A stretch of DNA of 64,000 nucleotides from DATHTS01 sp965219305 (GCA_965219305.1 OZ244725.1:3596001-3660000); one strand, 5' to 3'. Counted from the first letter of the stretch, positions 42,869 to 51,631 are shown. Notes: generated from the sequence alone by a model not told the origin. Numbers and translations are program-made.

Positions 42869-43516
42869 TCAAATTCTGTGAATTAATTCACTTTTCGGAA
42901 AACGAACTTTTGCCAAAGATTCGAGCCAATCATTTTCCGCATCACGATAACCGACGGCGCACAGAGCGACGGACGCATAATCTTTCAAATCCAAGATTTC
43001 ATCAACTTTTTTCGTGTCGAAACCTTCCATCGGACACGAATCAATTTCCAATAATGCCGCCGTTTCGAGCAAAAATCCGAGCGCGATATAAGATTGACGC
43101 GCGTTCCACGCTTCGATGTAACTTTTCTCGACGGCGTTTTTTGCCGCGCCTTTCATCGTGTCTTCATATTCTTTCAACGCTTCGCGCGGCGTATTGCGAA
43201 CTTCCACGATTCGTTCGACAAAATGCTCGACATCTTCGTCCGTCAAAACTTTTTTGTAAGTTACGACGACTAAATGCGAACAATCCGCAATCTGCGTCTG
43301 ACCGTAAGCCGCAGGCGTTAATTTTTCCTTCGTTTCCTGATCGGTAATAACGACGAATTTGTAAGGTTGAAGTCCGAAACTCGACGGCGCGAGCGTCAGC
43401 GCATTTTCTAATGTTTCCCAATCTTTATCGGAAACTTTCTTGCCCGCATCGAATTTCTTCACGGCGTAACGCCAATTTAATTGTTCTAAAACTTTTTCGT
43501 TTGATATTTTTTCCAT
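42869..43516 (-). CDS. Nitroreductase-family NAD(P)H oxidoreductase
   Basis: 215 aa FMN-binding nitroreductase. N-terminal LNWRYAVKKFDAGK (flavin-binding Arg/Lys), LAPSSFGLQPYKFVVI, and near the end the conserved DSCPMEGFDTKKVDEIL and ALCAVGYRDAENDWL. Related to NfsB/YfkO enzymes that reduce nitro compounds and quinones. First gene of the cluster downstream of rrf2; a matching operator lies immediately upstream, so it is the likely main target of the regulator. Confidence 0.9.
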   Translation of the reverse strand: MEKISNEKVLEQLNWRYAVKKFDAGKKVSDKDWETLENALTLAPSSFGLQPYKFVVITDQETKEKLTPAAYGQTQIADCSHLVVVTYKKVLTDEDVEHFVERIVEVRNTPREALKEYEDTMKGAAKNAVEKSYIEAWNARQSYIALGFLLETAALLEIDSCPMEGFDTKKVDEILDLKDYASVALCAVGYRDAENDWLESLAKVRFPKSELIHRI

Positions 43517-43536
43517 TTCTGTTTTTTCTGTAACTC

Positions 43537-43561
43537 TTTTGTAACACTTGCTGATACAAAT
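43537..43561. promoter_or_regulatory. Rrf2 operator 2 (upstream of nitroreductase)
   Basis: TTTTGTAAC-N7-GATACAAAT. Same architecture and spacing as the perfect site at 43993-44017. Stands between the rrf2 stop and the nitroreductase ATG. Confidence 0.6.
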
Positions 43562-43574
43562 GATAGTAAATTTT

Positions 43575-43994
43575 TTAATTCTGTTCGATCAATTCAAGAA
43601 CATTCTGCAAAGTTCTCTGCGAAAGTTTTTCTTCGATTGCCTGATCAATTTCCTTTTGCAGATTACACAAAAACGATTCGATATTTTTCCCGACCGGACA
43701 ATCCTGATTCGGTTGCTGGCGATGAAGCGCAAAAACTTCGCCTGTCGAAGCCGCCGTGTAAATTTCGCTTAGACTTATCTCTTTCGCATTTTTTAAAAGA
43801 CGAGTTCCGCCCGCCGCGCCCGTTTGTGAGACGACCAGATTTGCCTGAGCCAATTGGCATAAAAGTCTGCGAATCACGACCGCGTTGGTATTTACACTTT
43901 CCGCCAAGTATTCGGACTTAATGTTTTCTCCAGCGGACTTTGCCAGCATTACCAAAACGTGAACGGCGATTGAAAATTGACTGCTTGATGCCAT
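43575..43994 (-). CDS. Rrf2-family transcriptional regulator
   Basis: 139 aa. Winged-helix domain MASSSQFSIAVHVLVMLAK...SEYLAESVNTNAVVIRRLLCQLAQANLV with the typical GGTRLLKNAKEISLSEIY. Three Cys (LLCQLA, QDCPVG, FLCNLQ) might sense redox state or bind a cluster; spacing does not match IscR exactly, so it is nearer to the YwnA/NsrR-like group. Its own start is covered by a perfect inverted repeat, so autorepression is likely. It heads the redox cluster. Confidence 0.92.
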   Translation of the reverse strand: MASSSQFSIAVHVLVMLAKSAGENIKSEYLAESVNTNAVVIRRLLCQLAQANLVVSQTGAAGGTRLLKNAKEISLSEIYTAASTGEVFALHRQQPNQDCPVGKNIESFLCNLQKEIDQAIEEKLSQRTLQNVLELIEQN

Positions 43995-44017
43995 TTGTAA
44001 CGAGTTTAGTTACAAAT
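43993..44017. promoter_or_regulatory. Rrf2 operator 1 (over rrf2 start)
   Basis: Perfect inverted repeat ATTTGTAAC-N7-GTTACAAAT overlapping the rrf2 start codon. The near copy at 43537-43561 supports a true regulator site. Confidence 0.7.
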
Positions 44018-44082
44018 GAAAACAAAGTCAAGTTTGAGTGAAAATGCTATTTTCTTAAAGACACAAAAAGTTAAAATTGTTT

Positions 44083-44487
44083 TTACTGATTATGAAAAGA
44101 TTTTCTTCTGAATTTTCTACCGCTTCTTTTGTTTAAGTTTCTGAAATTATCAGTTAAAGAATGACAATTCGGACACAACAATTGTAAATTGCTTTCCTTG
44201 TTGTTCAACGAATTACCGTCAATATGATTAATTTCCAAAGGAACTTTATTTGTTAATTTATGACGTTTGTTCCACCCGCATTCCCAACATTTTTCACCGT
44301 ATTTTTCTATGAGATAACGCCTCAGATGATTTGAAATTTGAGGAAATTCGTTTCCTTTATTGCCGGAAATTAAACCGTTTTTCTAATCATTTATATATTG
44401 TTTATATTGAAATTCGGTCTGGCACTTATTTGAGCAATATTTGTAGTTTGTTCTTTTTAAAGGAGTTGAGCAGTTAAGACAAGACAT
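44083..44487 (-). pseudogene. HNH endonuclease gene with premature amber stop
   Basis: The minus-strand frame from ATG 44487 codes for MSCLNCSTPLKRTNYKYC (a zinc pair), runs to INDxKNGLISGNKG with TAG where related phage-type HNH proteins usually have Trp (TGG), and then continues to the HNH core: CWECGW, LEINHIDGNSLNNKESNLQLLCPNCHSLTDN. One point change explains the break; the rest, 134 codons, is intact. It lies 21 bp downstream of tRNA-Thr on the same strand. Probably a decayed homing-type nuclease. Confidence 0.8.
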
Positions 44488-44508
44488 TATGAGAAAATGT
44501 TTTATAAA

Positions 44509-44583
44509 TGGAGCCGGTGATCAGAGTTGAACTGATGACCTACGGTTTACAAGACCGTTGCTCTACCACTGAGCTACACCGGC
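44509..44583 (-). tRNA. tRNA-Thr (anticodon TGT)
   Basis: Minus strand: acceptor GCCGGTG/CACCGGC with encoded CCA (CTCCA end), D arm GTAGCTCAGTGGTAGAGC, anticodon loop CTTGTAA, T loop TTCAACT. Full cloverleaf. Confidence 0.96.
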
Positions 44584-44696
44584 TTAATTTTGAAATAACG
44601 TCGCAATCGAAAATACTACAAAATCAGAGCGTTTTGTGCAAGGTTGAAATAATAGTTTAGGTAAAACTTCACTAAATGTTAGACGATTTATTCAAT

Positions 44697-45401
44697 TTAT
44701 TGTTGTTGTTCAAATCGAAACGCAGTAGATTTTTCTCGAAACTCATATTTCGGCGAGATTGATAATTCAATCATCATAATTTTTTTTGCCAGAGGACTTT
44801 CCATAAGAAATTTTATTTCAATTATGCCGTCGTCTTTTTTTGTTAATTGCGGAGCATTTATAGATTTGAGCGAGATTTTTTCAAATCCGGTTTCATATCT
44901 TTTCAAATCAGTCGAATTCTTTTCCAAATAATTCTTATCAACCACATAAAAAGTATTAATCGCAGAATCGTTAAAATGAAAATATTTATAAACCTGTAAA
45001 ATATTATTCAGTAAGTCAGGTTTCGATAGAATCTTATAATCTGTCAAAAAAATTTCATAAGCTGTAATCTCGCCGGAAACATATAGTTTATTTTTGTAAC
45101 ACAGCGAATAGGCGGAAAAATGATACAGTCTTGTAATCAAATAAACTTCGACCTTTTTCAGAGAAGATTCGATTCGATTGACACTGAATTGTTCGCAATC
45201 TTCGACGGTTTTGCAATAATTCTGTAACAGACGCTCTCTGAGTTTACCTTTCACATTTCCGTCGCCAATTTTCGGAAGCTCTCTGAAATCGGGTATATCT
45301 GTAGTTTTGCTGCCGGTTTCCTGTCCGTTTATAAAAGTTACGCACAACAAAAGACAAATTGCCAACTGTATTATGATTTTTGAATTTCTTGGAAAAAACA
45401 T
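44697..45401 (-). CDS. Secreted protein, unknown
   Basis: 234 aa with signal peptide (IIIQLAICLLLCVTFING). The mature part is mixed alpha/beta with two Cys pairs (NYCKTVEDCEQF; SLCYKN). No family recognised. It follows the zincin-like gene on the same strand after 26 bp, so the two may act together, for example as secreted protease and partner, but that is only from gene order. Confidence 0.6.
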   Translation of the reverse strand: MFFPRNSKIIIQLAICLLLCVTFINGQETGSKTTDIPDFRELPKIGDGNVKGKLRERLLQNYCKTVEDCEQFSVNRIESSLKKVEVYLITRLYHFSAYSLCYKNKLYVSGEITAYEIFLTDYKILSKPDLLNNILQVYKYFHFNDSAINTFYVVDKNYLEKNSTDLKRYETGFEKISLKSINAPQLTKKDDGIIEIKFLMESPLAKKIMMIELSISPKYEFREKSTAFRFEQQQ

Positions 45402-45427
45402 AGTTCTCTGTGATTACAAGTTGTTCA

Positions 45428-46378
45428 TTAACGGTTGTCGGTATTATTTGTGCCTGTAATATAAGGAGTGCCGAATTTAGCGGCAATGAGTCTTTTCCTC
45501 ATTTCGAGCGCATTTACAATCGTTCCTTTATCGGCATCTTTGTATGCCTGATCAATGACGACTTTAAATTGAGGAAATTTTTTATCTTCGTAAAAGTCGT
45601 TTATCTGCTGATAAGAATCAGGAGTTTTACTTTTATCACGCCCTAATTTGTTGAGAAATTCCTTGACTAAAGCGGCAGTCAACATTTCGCCTCTGCCTAC
45701 TTTTCCGGCGATATGAGCGCGATATTCGTTTAAAAATATATCAACTACATAACTGGATGTAACATTATTATTGAGTGCGTGATTTGTTTCGTGACACAGC
45801 GTTTCAATAAAATCTCTATATTCCGCATCGTTAGCATCTTTGTTGATATAGACGATTTTCGATCCGGGTATATTACAACCGAAAATAGTTCCATTACCGC
45901 TTTTTCCACAGGTTATGGATTTTCCCGCGATCAGTTCAATCGGGACAGTGCCGTTAATAAGATTGTCCAATGTGTTTCGGATGACGACATTTGTCGAATC
46001 TTTCCCGCTGAAAATTGACGTTTTTCTGATTTTTTCTAATAAAAAAGTTTTATCATCATCAGTCGGGTTTGAGTTCGAGGTGTAACTTGCCGTGTTTGCA
46101 AATGTATCGAGGTCTGTAATTACTTTAGCGCGAACCGCAGTATTAAAATCCTTAAAATCGCTTTTTCCCGCAAGAGAAACTATAACTTCACGAAAAACTT
46201 TATCTTCCGGGCGATTGCTAAAAGCATATATTAAAAGAAGTTGAATTACAGCATCATTCAACTTAAAAAAACTGTCTGATTTTATCAATTCAAGTAGATT
46301 TTGTAATCCTTTTTGATTATTTTTTAATAATTCAACTTGATTATTTATTTCTGTTTGAACGGTTTGACCGAGTTTCAA
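45428..46378 (-). CDS. Zincin-like protein with HETNH motif
   Basis: 316 aa with no signal peptide. Motif FIETLCHETNHALNN is an HExxH zinc-binding helix, followed by YVVDIFLNEYRAHIAGK where the third ligand Glu may lie, as in gluzincin-like proteins. The rest is not recognised. The start used is a TTG with no ribosome-binding site; a short protein-like stretch in another frame just upstream (NTGISLADDDITRFLTSDKF) hints at a longer N-terminus lost by a frameshift. A cassette-borne zincin occurs at 32218-33291. Confidence 0.65.
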   Translation of the reverse strand: MKLGQTVQTEINNQVELLKNNQKGLQNLLELIKSDSFFKLNDAVIQLLLIYAFSNRPEDKVFREVIVSLAGKSDFKDFNTAVRAKVITDLDTFANTASYTSNSNPTDDDKTFLLEKIRKTSIFSGKDSTNVVIRNTLDNLINGTVPIELIAGKSITCGKSGNGTIFGCNIPGSKIVYINKDANDAEYRDFIETLCHETNHALNNNVTSSYVVDIFLNEYRAHIAGKVGRGEMLTAALVKEFLNKLGRDKSKTPDSYQQINDFYEDKKFPQFKVVIDQAYKDADKGTIVNALEMRKRLIAAKFGTPYITGTNNTDNR

Positions 46379-46380
46379 AA

Positions 46381-46700
46381 TTTATCAGAAGTTAAAAATC
46401 TTGTAATATCATCATCTGCTAAAGAAATTCCTGTATTCATAAATCATCGTAGAAAACTCAATTTTTTATACATTTTCTTGTGATGATTCACCATCAGAAT
46501 TAAATGTAAAACAACTATATCATTTTGGTTATCAAACTCAGCGATTTAATTTCTCATAATCTGTAAAGCACTCTCAAAGAAAAAGTAAATAAAGACAAAT
46601 TGGCATAGGTTACTCTGATGTGTTTACAATAATGAAAATTTATTGGCGTTAAAACTTGATGTGCTAATTTTTCTAACTATTAAGTTAAACATTAAAAATA
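46381..46700. other. Intergenic region, no gene seen
   Basis: AT-rich stretch between divergent genes. Apart from a possible lost N-terminus of the zincin gene (46383-46440) and the promoter at its right end, nothing can be supported. Confidence 0.4.
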
Positions 46701-46702
46701 CT

Positions 46703-46735
46703 TGTTGACGAATGTTTATCAAACAGGTTAGGATA
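46703..46735 (+). promoter_or_regulatory. Probable promoter of 327-aa gene
   Basis: TTGACG followed after about 17 nt by TAGGATAGT. Lies 85-115 nt before the GTG at 46820. Confidence 0.4.
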
Positions 46736-46819
46736 GTAAAAGCCCGCACCGGGCGAAATCTATTCTTTCAACTTGGAACTCTCAAAATTAAAATTACAAA
46801 AGCCTATCAGGAGCAAAGT

Positions 46820-47803
46820 GTGAAAAGACTTATATCATTTAGAAAAACATACGGAATAATTTTGTTCGTCATTTTTGCAATGACAACGGCGGCGTTTGCC
46901 CAACGCCCGACACCGACACCGGAATTGTTGTTAAGCAAAGGTAACGAAAACCTATCGGTTGCCGGGAAAACCGATCTTTATTGCGCCGGTTATATTCAAA
47001 CTGCGCCGGTTGATACGAGTTATGAACTCGTCGGAGCGGTCAATGAAACTGACGGACATATTTACGCGCAGGGAAATTTGGTTTACATTAATGTCGGCGC
47101 AAGTCGCGGCGTAAAAGTCGGCGATATGTTCAGCGTTGTTCGTCCGAAAGGTCGCGTAGATTCGCGTTGGACAAACAAGAAAAATGTCGGTTTTTACGTT
47201 CAGGAACTCGGAATGGTCGAAATTGTCCACGTGAAAAATGATGTTTCAATCGCGCAAATCAAAACTTCGTGCGACAATTTTCTCTTTGGCGATTTATTAC
47301 AGCCGATTCCGAATCGCGTGAGTCCGATGTTTCAAGACAGACCGGCACTCGATTTATTTGCAGACTCGACCGGAAAAGCTCGCGGTAGAATATTGATGGC
47401 GAAAGATGCGCGCGAATTATTGGGACGAGATCAAATTGTTTATATTGATCTCGGCGCGGAAGATAATGTTCAAGTCGGCGATTATCTGACGATTTACCGA
47501 CCGCTCGGAACGGGAAATCTATTTGACAAGGTGCAGAAAGAATCAATTAGCGCAACCAATGAAAATTATGAAAGCAGAGAATACGGTGGCGGGAAATTCT
47601 CGAATCAAGCACCGCGTAAAAAGGGCAGTCAGGCACGAGGGGAAATTGCAACAACGGAAAACGTTAAAGACCGGCGACCGAATGATCTGCGAAAAATCGT
47701 CGGCGAAATGGTTATCTTAAACGTCAAAGAAAAAACCGCAACTGCAATTATCGTCCGCACCGCTTTGGAGATTCACACGGGCGACAGAGTTGAGTTGCAA
47801 TAA
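46820..47803 (+). CDS. Secreted protein with repeated beta domains
   Basis: 327 aa. I choose the GTG at 46820 (read as MKRLISFRKTYGI), because AGGAG stands 7 nt before it; a longer frame from 46712 would add 36 unlikely residues before the signal peptide (IILFVIFAMTTAAFA). The mature part has two like-built beta segments with VYINVGASRGVKVGDMFSVVRP and VYIDLGAEDNVQVGDYLTIYRP, and a third near the end (TALEIHTGDRVEL), resembling the FlgT C-terminal-like or SH3-type fold. No reaction known; likely an envelope protein. Confidence 0.7.
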   Translation: MKRLISFRKTYGIILFVIFAMTTAAFAQRPTPTPELLLSKGNENLSVAGKTDLYCAGYIQTAPVDTSYELVGAVNETDGHIYAQGNLVYINVGASRGVKVGDMFSVVRPKGRVDSRWTNKKNVGFYVQELGMVEIVHVKNDVSIAQIKTSCDNFLFGDLLQPIPNRVSPMFQDRPALDLFADSTGKARGRILMAKDARELLGRDQIVYIDLGAEDNVQVGDYLTIYRPLGTGNLFDKVQKESISATNENYESREYGGGKFSNQAPRKKGSQARGEIATTENVKDRRPNDLRKIVGEMVILNVKEKTATAIIVRTALEIHTGDRVELQ

Positions 47804-47831
47804 TGTTTTTAATTTTTGGTTTTGTTTTTTT

Positions 47832-47862
47832 AGGCGATTGGAAACAGTCGCCTTTTTTTTGT
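47832..47862 (+). terminator. Rho-independent terminator
   Basis: AGGCGATT pairs with AGTCGCCT (G-C core GGCGA/TCGCC), followed by TTTTTTTT. Directly after the 327-aa gene. Confidence 0.88.
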
Positions 47863-47895
47863 TGATTTTATCTGGAAAGTTGCAACCGGAGAATT

Positions 47896-48600
47896 TTAGG
47901 CTTCCGCTTCGACAACCGAATCCTTTTTTCGTTTTTTATTTTCTTTGAGAAAATATTTTATGTAATCGAACATTGACCAACAAGCCATTCCGACGGCGAC
48001 CCAGAGTGCGCCGCGTCCGACGAGATAGCCGAAAACACGCCAGTCATTGGTATTTAAGGAAAAGTTGAGCAAATGTGAAAAAGCGGTTTGAACTTCGGCG
48101 ACTTCCCAAAAACGAAAACTCGGCAAAACCCAACCGAAATTTGAAACCGGCGGATTGCCCGTCGCGCCGGCGACGAGAAGAGCGACGATTGCAACACACT
48201 GCGCCCACATTTTTATTTTTCCGCTCATTTGCGCTTGAATGATAATGCCGTCGGCGGCGGCAATCGAGCGCAAACCTGTGACGACAAATTCTCTGCCCAA
48301 AATAACGACAACCGCCCACGCCGGAGCGAGATGTTTTTCAACCAGAACGATTAAAACTGCTGAAACGAGAAGTTTATCGGCAATCGGATCGAGAAGTTTA
48401 CCGAGATTTGAAACTTGATTTCTGCGCCGCGCGAGATGTCCGTCCAAGATGTCGGTCAGCGAAGCGACGAGAAAAATCACGATAGCGACACCGTAGCGTT
48501 CCAAACCGAACCAGTCTTCCGCCACCGTCGTCAGAAGAACGACGACCAGAAGTGGAACGAACAAAATACGCGCTAAAGTTAAATAATTCGGTAAATTCAC
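47896..48600 (-). CDS. pgsA: CDP-diacylglycerol-glycerol-3-phosphate phosphatidyltransferase
   Basis: 234 aa integral membrane enzyme that makes phosphatidylglycerol phosphate. The CDP-alcohol phosphotransferase signature D-x2-DG-x2-AR-x8-G-x3-D-x3-D is seen in DILDGHLARRRNQVSNLGKLLDPIAD. N-terminus NLPNYLTLARILFVPLL is typical. A stretch of about 50 residues (NPPVSNFGWVLPSFRF...) is longer than in most PgsA, and the C-terminus is charged. Product supplies acidic phospholipids. Confidence 0.92.
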   Translation of the reverse strand: MNLPNYLTLARILFVPLLVVVLLTTVAEDWFGLERYGVAIVIFLVASLTDILDGHLARRRNQVSNLGKLLDPIADKLLVSAVLIVLVEKHLAPAWAVVVILGREFVVTGLRSIAAADGIIIQAQMSGKIKMWAQCVAIVALLVAGATGNPPVSNFGWVLPSFRFWEVAEVQTAFSHLLNFSLNTNDWRVFGYLVGRGALWVAVGMACWSMFDYIKYFLKENKKRKKDSVVEAEA

Positions 48601-48788
48601 AGTTTTTTTGAAATCTCGATTTAAGGCTCAAGTTTATGTTTTACAGGCGAAAGGTGTCAAGACTGTGAGTTTTTTATGTAACTTTGATTTTACTTAAAGA
48701 ATCGGTCTTTGATTCTCTTTATCTTCAGCGATTTCTTATTTTCAATAATTTACAAATTCAAAACGATGTTCCAAATACCGATTTCAGA

Positions 48789-49087
48789 TTAATTCAAAAT
48801 TTTCAACATTTCGCTGTGGATCAAACCGTTATCGGCGCAAATCGGCGGCTTATAAACATTAAACGGCGAATCATCATAATGAGAAACGCGCCCGCCGGAT
48901 TCTTCGATCAAAAGAACTCCAGCTGCTACGTCCCAAGAATTCAAGCCTTCTTCCCAGAAACCGTCGAAACGCCCGCAAGCGACATACGCCATATCAATCG
49001 CCGCCGAACCGTCGCGCCGCACGCCGCGTGAATAGAGCAGAAAATCCGTTAAATGTTGAGCGAAATTGTCTTTTTCTTTGAAATTAT
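48789..49087 (-). pseudogene. suhB: Inositol-monophosphatase gene, C-terminal part (split by IS4)
   Basis: 3' part of a SuhB-like gene cut by IS4 copy 3. It codes for the C-terminal half: LLYSRGVRRDGSAAIDMAYVACGRFDGFWEEGLNSWDVAAGVLLIEESGG, which is the second signature of inositol monophosphatases (WDxAAG). Joined with the N-terminal part at 50265-50739, minus one copy of the 9-bp repeat TGAAATTAT, the frame is continuous (254 aa, close to the 267 of E. coli SuhB). This half alone lacks the catalytic metal site. Confidence 0.85.
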
Positions 49088-50264
49088 CTCTGTACGGGAC
49101 AAAACGACATAAGTTAGCTGTTGTCAGCATCTTAGAATTGCAAAGATATTTACTCTCGAATATCTCTTTAGTTCAAATAACACCTCTTGGATTATTTCAC
49201 ATCCTAATCTGAAAAGACTTGTTTGCGCTCTCCCGTTCTTTTTTATTTCAATCGAGTTGACGGCGTTTTCCGCTTCCCCTGTTTTGATCGCCCACGCCAC
49301 TGCTAACGCCAATACTCCGAATAACTTATCTATCTTCTCCACTTTCGTCAGATGCGTTTTTTCGATCTCGAATCCGCGACTCTTTAAGTTCTGAAACAAT
49401 GTTTCTATCGCCCATCTCCGCTTGTATTCCGACAGGATTTTCTCACTCGCTTCAGACGAAATGACAATCACACTTTCCTGAGAGTCTTTTCCTCTTTTCA
49501 CCTCGACCGATACCTTGACTCCGGCGTATCTCCTCGCCCGTCGCAAACGGTAACTCTCGCCGATCTTCAATGTTCGTAACAATTTCCCGCATCTCATCGG
49601 CTTCCCGCTTTTGTTGGTAATCGTCATCGAAGCTTTTATCCGCAGACGAAACGGGACTTTTTCCTTGTCCAGATATTTGACCAATTCATATCCGTCAAAC
49701 TCACGGTCACCACTCAAGTATTCGATGTTTTTGATGCCGAATACTTTGATATAACGCCCGATTATCTGTTTCTTTTCCGCTAATACGGAGTTGCCTTTGC
49801 GCGAGAGCGTTATCCAAAATAACGGTATCGAAGTGTTTCCAACCACGATTGATAACGTCAAAATGTTGACCCATATCAAGCCGTATTTCCACTCGGTGCG
49901 ATCCAACGCCAAAACATACTTACCTTTCGGTTTGATGATCGCAATAATCAACTCGGCAAAAATGTCGAAATCAATCTCAGCCAACTGAAAAAAGCGTTTT
50001 AACCGCCGATATTTTGAATCCTTCTTAGCCGATAAGTCTAAAACATTGGCTAATCTTGCCAAATTTGTAGTGTTCTGTTGAATAATGGCGATCAGCAAAG
50101 CCGCCGCCAACTCGACGCGACGCTTATCTAATGGTAAATTTGCTCGTAATGCTGCAAAGCATTCGGATGTGTTTTTTTCATATGCTGAGGGCTAATTTAG
50201 CTCAAAACACATCCGTTATCTATTTTCAAATATCTTTTTAACTTTGTTTTTGTCCCGTGCAGAG
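49088..50264 (-). mobile_element. IS4-family insertion sequence, copy 3 (1177 bp)
   Basis: Third full copy, minus strand, ends CTCTG(T/C)ACGGGACAAAA, flanked by the 9-bp duplication TGAAATTAT at 49079-49087 and 50265-50273. It splits the SuhB-like gene. Confidence 0.95.
49124..50110 (-). CDS. IS4-family DDE transposase
   Basis: Identical to the proteins of copies 1 and 2 (328 aa from TTG), including the DDE residues and the YREK signature. Same seven-A run and stem-loop over the presumed start. Lies inside the SuhB-like gene in the same orientation as the host gene. Confidence 0.9.
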   Translation of the reverse strand: MAAALLIAIIQQNTTNLARLANVLDLSAKKDSKYRRLKRFFQLAEIDFDIFAELIIAIIKPKGKYVLALDRTEWKYGLIWVNILTLSIVVGNTSIPLFWITLSRKGNSVLAEKKQIIGRYIKVFGIKNIEYLSGDREFDGYELVKYLDKEKVPFRLRIKASMTITNKSGKPMRCGKLLRTLKIGESYRLRRARRYAGVKVSVEVKRGKDSQESVIVISSEASEKILSEYKRRWAIETLFQNLKSRGFEIEKTHLTKVEKIDKLFGVLALAVAWAIKTGEAENAVNSIEIKKNGRAQTSLFRLGCEIIQEVLFELKRYSRVNIFAILRC

Positions 50265-50739
50265 TGAAATTATACGGAAATCCGGTAACGATCAACGCAT
50301 CGCCGAGTTTTTCCGTGTCGGAAACGTGAATCGGTTTATTGTTCAACGTCGCGCCTTTGCCGCGTTCAGCCGCGAAAAGTTCATCGCGCGTCGGATCGAA
50401 AGTTACGCCGACGACGATTTCGCCATCGTGTTCGAGCGCGAGCGTTACGCAGAAACACGGATAACCGTGCGCGTAATTCGTCGTGCCGTCCAAAGGATCA
50501 ATGATCCATTTCCATTTATTATCGCCTTCGAGCAAAACCGCATCGCCCGATTCTTCAGCTAAAATTGCGTGTTTCGGATGATAAGATTTTATTCGTTCGA
50601 TAATTAATTTTTCCGACGCGAGATCGGCTTCGGTAACTAGATTAATGTCGCCTTTGAAAGAAATGTCTATTTTTCGCCCGAATTTATCGAGCAGAATTTG
50701 TCCGGCTTCGCGGGCGGTTTCGATTGCAAAATTGAGCAT
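50265..50739 (-). pseudogene. suhB: Inositol-monophosphatase gene, N-terminal part (split by IS4)
   Basis: 5' part of the SuhB-like gene. Metal-binding motifs of the family are seen: AILAEESGD (Glu), IIDPLDGTTNYAHGYP (first signature, Asp-Pro-Leu-Asp-Gly-Thr) and FCVTLALEHDGEIVVGVTFDP. The frame runs into the IS and stops at 50197 after about 25 foreign residues. Family enzymes dephosphorylate inositol phosphates or other sugar phosphates and in some bacteria bind RNA polymerase. The gene is broken but was functional very recently. Its start is 6 bp from the esterase stop upstream. Confidence 0.87.
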
Positions 50740-50745
50740 AAAAAA

Positions 50746-51624
50746 TTATTTGTCGGTCATCTTCATTGCGCCGAGTTGGATAAATTCGAGAATTTGCGAA
50801 TTCCAAAAATTCCAATCGTGAACGCCGGGACGCTGACGAAATTCGTGCGGGATTTTCTTTTGAAGAAGTAAATCGGCAAAATCGCGGTTGCTTTGAAACA
50901 GAAAATCTTCTGTGCCGCAATCGAAATAAATAAACGGCAACTGCTTTATTTTATCGGCGGGCATTTCGCGCACGAGGCGAATTACATCATTTTGTTTTCG
51001 CGCTTCGCTGTCGTCCGCGCCGAAAACTTGTTCGACTGACGGGAAAGATTTCATCGCATTAGTCGGAATCGGGACAATTCCCAACGCGCCGCTAAAACTT
51101 CCGATGAGAACAAATTTTTCGGGATATTTCAGACCGAATTTCATCGCACCGAAACCGCCCATCGAAAGTCCGGCAATTGCGCGGTGTTCGCGGTCTTTTT
51201 TAGCGCGAAATTTATTTTCGATTTCGGGAATCAATTCCTGAATAATATAACTTTCGTATTTATCGTTCGGCGCGGAAACGCTGTCGGAATACCAGCCGTT
51301 ATCGCCTTCGGGCGTAACGATTATGAAATTATAATTTTTCGCGTATTCGACGACTTTTCTGTTATTAGTCCAATTGTCATAATGTCCGGTTAAACCGTGC
51401 AGAAGATAAATGACCGGATAAAAAGTTTTCTCGTTTGAAACATCATAACCGACGGGCAAAATAACGCGATACGGCATTTCGCGCTTCATCAATTTGCTGT
51501 CGAGTTTTAATTCCTGAAATTCTTTCGCCGTCTGCGTTTTTTGCGCGTGAACGGCAAAAGGCAGACTCAAAGCCAAAACAAATAAAAGAATCTGCGCGGT
51601 AAATCTGCCTTTGATATTTTTCAT
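50746..51624 (-). CDS. Secreted esterase (alpha/beta hydrolase, esterase D type)
   Basis: 292 aa. Signal peptide (FTAQILLFVLALSLPFAVHA), then an esterase-D-like hydrolase: GYDVSNEKTFYPVIYLLHGLTGHYDNW, nucleophile elbow GLSMGGFGAMKF, catalytic Asp region YFDCGTEDFLF and His in RPGVHDWNFW. Related to mycolyltransferase/feruloyl esterase and S-formylglutathione hydrolases; the exported form suggests cleavage of an external ester. Start spacing 7 bp from the zinc-ribbon gene. Confidence 0.88.
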   Translation of the reverse strand: MKNIKGRFTAQILLFVLALSLPFAVHAQKTQTAKEFQELKLDSKLMKREMPYRVILPVGYDVSNEKTFYPVIYLLHGLTGHYDNWTNNRKVVEYAKNYNFIIVTPEGDNGWYSDSVSAPNDKYESYIIQELIPEIENKFRAKKDREHRAIAGLSMGGFGAMKFGLKYPEKFVLIGSFSGALGIVPIPTNAMKSFPSVEQVFGADDSEARKQNDVIRLVREMPADKIKQLPFIYFDCGTEDFLFQSNRDFADLLLQKKIPHEFRQRPGVHDWNFWNSQILEFIQLGAMKMTDK

Positions 51625-51631
51625 TTTATTT

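Noticed and set aside
46383..46440. An N-terminal extension of the HETNH protein in another frame
   Set aside because: It looks protein-like, but a frameshift cannot be proved without relatives; mentioned only in the gene entry.
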